NCBI GenBank assembly: GCA_022842565.1
Contig: JALHPH010000032.1
Coordinates: 1-9,937 of the forward strand
From: Fimbriimonadaceae bacterium
Lineage (GTDB): Bacteria > Armatimonadota > Fimbriimonadia > Fimbriimonadales > Fimbriimonadaceae
Reading direction: 5' to 3'
DNA length: 9,937 nt
In this document: in pieces, positions 5,463 to 9,937 of the stretch
How the letters are laid out: each line of letters begins with the position of its first letter
Numbering within the stretch: the first letter of the stretch is position 1
Made by a program: the position numbers and the translations under genes
Notes under the pieces: generated by a model
What the model was told of the DNA's origin: nothing
Databases searched by the model: none
What the model saw: only the letters and a program-made list of their open reading frames with translations

Positions 5463-6647
5463 ATGAAAATCCCCGCCCTCATTACTCTGTTGATTCTCGC
5501 TCCGCTGGCCATGGGCCAAGGCGGAAGCCGCGCTGTAGCTGCGAAGCCCGCGCCGCCCGTGGTGGTCTTTGACGAAGCCAAAGCCGACCGCGCCGAGCAA
5601 GTCGGCATGAAAGTCCGCATCAAGGACATCGCCCGTTTCCGTGGCGTCCGTGGCAACCAACTCCTCGGCTACGGCCTGGTGGTCGGATTGGAAGGCACGG
5701 GTGACACCCAAAAAACTCCGTTCACCGCAACTCTTTTGAGCAACGCACTCAAGCGCTTCGGAACGATGATCGAGCCGGGTCAGCTCGATAGCAAGAACAT
5801 CGCGACTGTGGCGATCACCGCCGAACTGCCGCCCTTTGCTTCAGCGGGCAACACGATCGATATCACGGTCACCAGCATCGGCGATGCCAAGAGTCTGCAG
5901 GGTGGCTATCTCTTGCAGGCGCCGCTCTTCGGTGCGAATGACGACCAAAACGCAGTCGTCGTCGCCCAAGGCCCGGTGAGCGTCGGCGGATTCAATGTCT
6001 CCGGCGGCGCAGGAGGAAGCGTTCAAAAGAACCACGTCAACGTGGGGCGCCTCGTAAGCGGCGGCATTGTGGAACGCACCGTACCCTTCCAAATCGTTTT
6101 CAACGAGTTTCTTTTTGTTGAGCTGGATGAAGGCGACCTAACGACCGCGCTGCGCGTGGCCAATGCCATCCGAGATGCCGACCCAGCCTTTGACCCGACC
6201 GCCCTAGACGGCGGCACGATCCGGGTGCGCTTGCCTCAGGTGATGTCGCCGGTGCAAGCACTCAGCCAGATCGAGTCGCTCGAAGTGATGGTGGACAGCG
6301 AGGGGTTGGTGGTCATCAACGAGCGAACCGGCACCATCGTTATCGGCGGAAACGTTCGACTCGGCCCAGCCGTGATTGCCCAGGGCAGTCTGCGCGTGGT
6401 GATCGAAGCGTTCAACGCCGTAGTCCAGCCCACTGCGTTCAGCTCCGGCGGCACCACCGCCACCGAGAAAAACGAGACCATCAAGGCGACCGAGGAGACG
6501 AAGCTAAGTGTCGTCGGTCCGGCCGCTACGATCAGCGACCTAGCCCGCATTTTCCAAGCCCTCAAAGTGACCCCGCGCGATATGATCGCAATTCTGCAAG
6601 CCCTGAAGGAGCAGGGGGCGCTTCGCGCTCGCATCCGAGTGCAATGA
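5463..6647 (+). CDS. flgI: Flagellar P-ring protein FlgI
   Basis: The product is 394 residues, close to the family norm of about 365 plus a small extra segment. A signal peptide spans about 1-19 (LILAPLAMGQG). Residues 23-48 are a Pro/Val/Ala-rich stretch longer than usual before the first conserved motif. Then come VRIKDIARFRGVRGNQLLGY-GLVVGLEGTGD (51-81), GGYLLQAPLFG (147-157), VVAQGPVSVGGF (167-177), ERTGTIVIG (287-295) and the C-terminal PRDMIAILQALKEQGAL (371-387), all FlgI hallmarks. The protein forms a ring in the peptidoglycan layer round the distal rod with help from FlgA. AGGA lies 9 nt before the ATG; the gap from flgH is 14 bp. Confidence 0.97.
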   Translation: MKIPALITLLILAPLAMGQGGSRAVAAKPAPPVVVFDEAKADRAEQVGMKVRIKDIARFRGVRGNQLLGYGLVVGLEGTGDTQKTPFTATLLSNALKRFGTMIEPGQLDSKNIATVAITAELPPFASAGNTIDITVTSIGDAKSLQGGYLLQAPLFGANDDQNAVVVAQGPVSVGGFNVSGGAGGSVQKNHVNVGRLVSGGIVERTVPFQIVFNEFLFVELDEGDLTTALRVANAIRDADPAFDPTALDGGTIRVRLPQVMSPVQALSQIESLEVMVDSEGLVVINERTGTIVIGGNVRLGPAVIAQGSLRVVIEAFNAVVQPTAFSSGGTTATEKNETIKATEETKLSVVGPAATISDLARIFQALKVTPRDMIAILQALKEQGALRARIRVQ

Positions 6648-7027
6648 AAATCGATTTGAACCTCAATGGGGCGGTTCAGTCGGGTGAGCGGCCGCTGTTG
6701 CGCATCGGCGGCCAAACCCCGTTCGAACTTTTCGAAAGCCAACTGGGCGATGCCGCCCGTCGGGAGCTCGATAAGCTCGACAAGGCGTCGAAGGATGTGG
6801 AGTCAGTCTTTGTGAAAGACCTTATGAAGCGGCTCACGCCCAAGGGGGCTTTCGGTACCGGAATGATGGGCGACTTTCTTCAGTACCAGTTCCAGAACGC
6901 GCTCGCGGACACCATCGGCGACACCGGCTCGTTTGGCATCGCCAAGATGCTGAACGAGAACGTCCGCGACTCGATTTTACGACAGGAGGCGGCTCGCCTC
7001 ATTTTAGAAAAACAAGGTGAAAAATGA
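6644..7027 (+). CDS. flgJ: FlgJ-like rod-binding protein, no muramidase domain
   Basis: The product is 127 residues and corresponds only to the N-terminal rod-cap half of enteric FlgJ (about 310 residues). Visible family features are KDVESVFVKDLMKRL (50-64), a Gly/Met-rich stretch GAFGTGMMGDFLQYQFQ (68-84) and GSFGIAKML (95-103). The C-terminal glucosaminidase domain is absent and the frame ends cleanly with EKQGEK, so this is the short form common outside beta- and gamma-proteobacteria. It should cap the growing rod in the periplasm. The ATG overlaps the flgI stop as ATGA, as does its own stop with flgN, which favours translational coupling. Confidence 0.9.
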   Translation: MKIDLNLNGAVQSGERPLLRIGGQTPFELFESQLGDAARRELDKLDKASKDVESVFVKDLMKRLTPKGAFGTGMMGDFLQYQFQNALADTIGDTGSFGIAKMLNENVRDSILRQEAARLILEKQGEK

Positions 7028-7494
7028 AATCACGTGAACTCCAAAGGTGGTGGTGGGAATGGCTCGCCACTGCCGAACGGCTCCAACGGTCTCTGACCGA
7101 ACAAGGTGCCGCACTTGTCCTTCGCGACGTGGGTCGTGTCGAGCGGATTCAGCCTGAGCTGGACCGAATGATGCAGCGCATGCAAGAGATTGATCGAATG
7201 GCCTCGGCCTCTACGACATCGCTGGCCGAATCTTTGGGTGTGGACCCGAAGGTTCGAAGCATCGTAGGAGTGCTGCCCGCAGCCGAAGCGAGCCAGATCG
7301 AACACCTTGCCAACCGCGTGGTCTCTGTGGGCGCAAACCTCAAAGACAAACTGGACCGCAACCGCACTCTCATCGCGAACGAGATGGACTACGTCCACGG
7401 CTCGATGGCGATCATCGCGAAAGCCGCGAACGACCAAAAGAAAGACTATGGACCCTGCACCCAAGAGGCCGTCCTGGTCAATCAGGTGGCCTAA
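7024..7494 (+). CDS. flgN: FlgN-like chaperone for FlgK and FlgL
   Basis: The product is 156 residues, usual for FlgN (about 140-160). Sequence conservation is low in this family; the call rests on size, on long amphipathic helices (about 8-62 and 88-140), on the C-terminal Y-G-P-C-T element that stands where FlgN proteins usually have a Y-x-x-x-G-type motif, and on position directly before flgK and flgL. FlgN is a cytoplasmic chaperone that carries the junction proteins to the export apparatus. The N-terminal RWWWEW cluster (8-13) is striking. The ATG overlaps the flgJ stop by 4 nt, and flgK begins 3 nt after the flgN stop. Confidence 0.82.
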   Translation: MKSRELQRWWWEWLATAERLQRSLTEQGAALVLRDVGRVERIQPELDRMMQRMQEIDRMASASTTSLAESLGVDPKVRSIVGVLPAAEASQIEHLANRVVSVGANLKDKLDRNRTLIANEMDYVHGSMAIIAKAANDQKKDYGPCTQEAVLVNQVA

Positions 7495-7497
7495 GGC

Positions 7498-8874
7498 ATG
7501 TCTGGTCCATTTCAAGGCATCAATTCGGCCAGTACCGCACTGCGCGCATTTCAGCGGGCAATGGATACGATTGGCCACAACATGGCCAACGTCAATACCC
7601 GCGGCTATTCGCGCCAGACAGTGGAAATGCAGACGCTGGACCCCTCCAGTTTTTGGAGCTACGGTCGCGAGGCGATCGGTTCGGGCGTGGCTGTTTCCAG
7701 TATCTCGCGGGCCAGAGCCAGCTACTTGGATATGCGATATCAGACCGCAAACTCCGATCTGGGCCGTGGAAATGCTCTTTCGACCGGGCTCTCGCGCATC
7801 GAGCAAGTCTATAACGAGCCGGGCGATTTGGGCATCGCCAATGCACTTGACCAGTTTTTCAATGGATGGTCTGGCCTAGCTAGCAATCCAGCGGACCAAG
7901 CGGCTCGCCTCAATCTACGCAACGCAGCCCAAACCCTTACCGACCGGATCCGAACCAGTTACTCCGATCTGGAACAGGTGGAAGGGACCATCCAACAGGA
8001 AATCAACAATGCGTTTGACTCCGTCGACGCGCTTTCGGAACAGATCGCGCGGCTAAACGACCAGATTCGGGCCTCGTCTGCCATGGGTGAAATGCCGAAC
8101 GACCTGATGGACCAACGCGACCTTGCCATCAGCGATCTCAGCCGAATTGTCAATATCACGACGACGCAACACGGAGACGGCTCGACCAGCGTTTATCTGA
8201 GCAATAGCCCGCTGGTTTCTCAAGCCGAATACCACCCGGTTCCGCGCACCTACAACGCGGCGAATGGCACGCTGACCGGCGGCACGGTGGATATTCCACT
8301 GCGCAACGGTGAGTTGTCGGGCCACTTCCAGGCCCTTTCGCGCATCACCTCTGCCCGCGCCGACCTGGATGCCCTCGCCAACAACTTGCGCAGCCAAGTG
8401 AACTCGGTGCACATGACCGGAATCAACGCGGATGGCAATACCAATGTGCGGTTCTTCAATGATGCCGCTCCCCAAACGGGTGCCGCAGACTTTGCGCTCG
8501 ACCCTGCGATTCTCAGCTCGCTAGACGCGATTGCGACCGGTGTAACCGGCGCTGCAGGCGACGGCGGATTGGCTCTCAGCCTGAGTAACTTGCGGGAGAC
8601 CAACATCTCAGCGCTCGGGGACCGAACCTTCAGTGGCTTTTATCGCGATGCGGTCGGAAGCATTAGTCAGGATGCCTCGTACTACAAAGGCTTGACCACA
8701 ACGTACGAGCAGGTGGCCCTGCAGGTTGAGAATCAGATTCAGAGTGTGAGCGGCGTCAGCCTCGATGACGAGATGGCCGACCTCATGCGATACCAAAGAA
8801 GTTATCAAGCAGCAGCAAGAGTCCTCACGGTTTTGGATGAAGTTGCCGAAGATTTAGTTAACCTCATTCGGTAG
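7498..8874 (+). CDS. flgK: Hook-filament junction protein FlgK (HAP1)
   Basis: The product is 458 residues, at the short end for FlgK (about 450-620). The N-terminal helix has ALRAFQRAMDTIGHNMANVN followed by TRGYSRQ (14-40), the FlgK signature. DLMDQRDLAISDLS (about 202-215) is the conserved mid-region motif. The C-terminal helix has SGVSLDDEMADLMRYQRSYQ and ends in an EVAEDLVNLI-type stretch. FlgK is exported and forms the first ring between hook and filament. AGGTGG in the end of flgN sits about 9 nt before the ATG. Confidence 0.96.
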   Translation: MSGPFQGINSASTALRAFQRAMDTIGHNMANVNTRGYSRQTVEMQTLDPSSFWSYGREAIGSGVAVSSISRARASYLDMRYQTANSDLGRGNALSTGLSRIEQVYNEPGDLGIANALDQFFNGWSGLASNPADQAARLNLRNAAQTLTDRIRTSYSDLEQVEGTIQQEINNAFDSVDALSEQIARLNDQIRASSAMGEMPNDLMDQRDLAISDLSRIVNITTTQHGDGSTSVYLSNSPLVSQAEYHPVPRTYNAANGTLTGGTVDIPLRNGELSGHFQALSRITSARADLDALANNLRSQVNSVHMTGINADGNTNVRFFNDAAPQTGAADFALDPAILSSLDAIATGVTGAAGDGGLALSLSNLRETNISALGDRTFSGFYRDAVGSISQDASYYKGLTTTYEQVALQVENQIQSVSGVSLDDEMADLMRYQRSYQAAARVLTVLDEVAEDLVNLIR

Positions 8875-8909
8875 GTGAGGTTTGACGGCGATAGGTAGAA
8901 GGTAAAGCC

Positions 8910-9788
8910 ATGCGAGTGAGTACAAACCAGGTTTATGCGAATCGGCAACGCTTGGCCAACTCGCGCCTGGCCGAATACGTGGAGGCGCAAAACCAAGTGG
9001 CCTCGGGCAAGCGCATCAATGAGCTCAGCGATGATGCGCCGGGTGCTTTGCAGCTTCTGCGTACCAAGTCGCTCAGTCGCGCCGTGACTCAATACGACGC
9101 AAATCTGAAGACCGGCAAGGACTACCTTCAAAACACCGAATCAGCTCTCACTGATATCGACAAGCTGATGGACCGAGCCTACACGCTTGCTTTGGCAGGC
9201 GCCAATGAAAGCCAGGATTCCGAAAGCCGGTCGGCGATGGCGCTGGAAGTCCGGAGCCTGCAAGAGCAGTTCGTGCGATTGGCCAATCAGCGCGGATCAA
9301 GCGGGCAGTATGTTTTCGCAGGCCAGGAGCATGACGCGGCACCCTATCAAGCCGTCGCCGGCGTGCTGAACTTCACCGGCGACCAGAACCCGATTCTCAT
9401 CGAGATTTCTCACGGCAATGTGCTCCGGGTCAATAGCGATTCTCACGCTACGTTCCAAGAGGCCTTTGGCGCGCTCGAAGAACTCCGCGTCAACTTGGAA
9501 TCGGGAGCACAAGGTGCCCTGAGCGGAGTGAGCATCCCCCGATTGCAGGATGCCAATAAGGACATCAACGCGCTTCGGGCCGCAGCGGGCACGGGCATCA
9601 ACACGGTGAACCGCCAAGAAGATTTCAATGAGCGCCGATTGGAGGATTATGCCAAAGACATCTCCGATATCGAGGACGTTGATTTAGCCGATGCGATTTC
9701 GCGACTTCAGCAGGCTGAGGTGGCCTACCAAGCTGCCCTCCAGGTCTCGGCCAAGTCGTTCCAACTGAGCTTGCTGGACTACATGTAA
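8910..9788 (+). CDS. flgL: Hook-filament junction protein FlgL (HAP3)
   Basis: The product is 292 residues, normal for FlgL (about 300). SGKRINELSDDAPGALQL (32-49) is the FlgL/flagellin N-terminal signature, with Ala in front of the Pro where SDDP is usual. SGQYVFAGQ (131-139) followed by a P-Y is typical of FlgL. The C-terminal helix includes DISDIEDVDLADAISRLQQA (250-269) and AYQAALQVSAKSFQLSLLDY (272-291). FlgL forms the second junction layer, on which flagellin assembles. A strong SD, AGAAGG at 8897-8902, stands 7 nt before the ATG. The gap after flgK is 35 bp and shows no convincing promoter. Confidence 0.96.
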   Translation: MRVSTNQVYANRQRLANSRLAEYVEAQNQVASGKRINELSDDAPGALQLLRTKSLSRAVTQYDANLKTGKDYLQNTESALTDIDKLMDRAYTLALAGANESQDSESRSAMALEVRSLQEQFVRLANQRGSSGQYVFAGQEHDAAPYQAVAGVLNFTGDQNPILIEISHGNVLRVNSDSHATFQEAFGALEELRVNLESGAQGALSGVSIPRLQDANKDINALRAAAGTGINTVNRQEDFNERRLEDYAKDISDIEDVDLADAISRLQQAEVAYQAALQVSAKSFQLSLLDYM

Positions 9789-9790
9789 CC

Positions 9791-9937
9791 ATGATGATGC
9801 AGAACATGATTGAGACCCGTTTGGGGAAGATTGAATACGGAGAGCAGGACGTGATAACGCTCCCGGGGGGCATGATCGGGTTTCCGCAGCTCACGCAATA
9901 TCTCATCGTCCATCATCGCGAGGAGATCGGAAGAGCA
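9791..9937 (+). CDS. fliW: FliW flagellar assembly factor, N-terminal fragment (runs off right edge)
   Basis: Seen: 49 codons from ATG 9791, 2 nt after the flgL stop. The peptide has RLGKIEYGEQDVITLPGGMI then GFPQLTQYLIV (residues 10-40), matching the FliW N-terminal pattern GxIxYxxxDVIxFPxGxxGF. ATGs at 9791, 9794, 9797... only 9791 and 9794 and 9806 are in frame, and any could be the start. FliW binds flagellin in the cytoplasm and antagonises the RNA-binding regulator CsrA, whose gene often comes next. Residues 45-49 (E-I-G-R-A) are encoded by the 14 bases that match a sequencing adapter and should not be trusted; real FliW sequence probably ends at residue 44. Confidence 0.88.
   Translation, partial: MMMQNMIETRLGKIEYGEQDVITLPGGMIGFPQLTQYLIVHHREEIGRA
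9924..9937 (+). other. Illumina TruSeq adapter remnant at the right edge
   Basis: The last 14 bases, AGATCGGAAGAGCA, equal the first 14 bases of the Illumina TruSeq read-1 adapter. The match runs exactly to the end of the sequence. Real genome sequence therefore probably stops at 9923. The left edge shows no such match. Confidence 0.88.

Noticed and set aside
7024..7494. flgN-position gene as a novel unknown protein because sequence similarity is weak
   Set aside because: Size, helical make-up, the C-terminal Tyr-Gly element and position before flgK fit FlgN, a family known for low conservation.
8882..8894. TTGACG and GGCGATAG in the flgK-flgL gap as a possible promoter for flgL
   Set aside because: GGCGATAG has two mismatches to the sigma-28 -10 and no TAAA 15 nt upstream; TTGACG has no -10 at the right distance. 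The strong SD before flgL is enough to explain translation from the operon message.

Overview
The window is chromosomal DNA of a motile, diderm bacterium, moderately GC-rich by eye. Most of it is a late section of a flagellar gene cluster. Genes for both the P ring (flgI) and the L ring (flgH) mean an outer membrane is present. A FliW gene next to flgL points away from the enteric-type flagellar arrangement and toward deep-branching diderm phyla. My tentative guess is an Armatimonadota-like (Fimbriimonadia-like) lineage, from gene order and overall feel only; no taxonomic marker here settles it.

Left part, minus strand (1-1138): the first 38 codons of an isoleucyl-tRNA synthetase gene run off the left edge. 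It lies directly downstream of a complete SPFH/band-7 (stomatin/QmcA-like) membrane protein gene. Facing away from that gene, 50 bp off, is a plus-strand MlaE-type ABC permease gene (1189-1926), with no ATPase or substrate-binding partner in view.

Right part, plus strand (2040-9937): ten genes in flagellar order with tight spacing: flgF, flgG (rod), flgA (P-ring chaperone), flgH (L ring), flgI (P ring), flgJ (rod cap, no muramidase), flgN (chaperone), flgK and flgL (hook-filament junction) and the start of fliW. Start/stop overlaps at flgA/flgH, flgI/flgJ and flgJ/flgN, and 2-3 nt gaps at flgN/flgK and flgL/fliW, argue for one translationally coupled operon. A near-consensus sigma-28 (FliA) promoter lies just before flgF (TAAA-N15-GCCGATAC), so close to the ATG that the message would be almost leaderless.

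The most unusual item is FlgA. It is about 412 residues long, and its N-terminal 100 or so residues look like the beta domain of the distal-rod protein FlgG encoded just upstream, joined by a proline-rich linker to the usual FlgA chaperone region. I read this as a possible rod-mimic fused to the P-ring chaperone. Other points of note are a FlgH with a signal peptide but no lipobox cysteine, a small hairpin filling the gap between the Shine-Dalgarno-like sequence and the start of ileS, and a right edge that ends in 14 bases identical to the Illumina TruSeq adapter. That adapter match is almost certainly an assembly artefact and corrupts the last codons of fliW.
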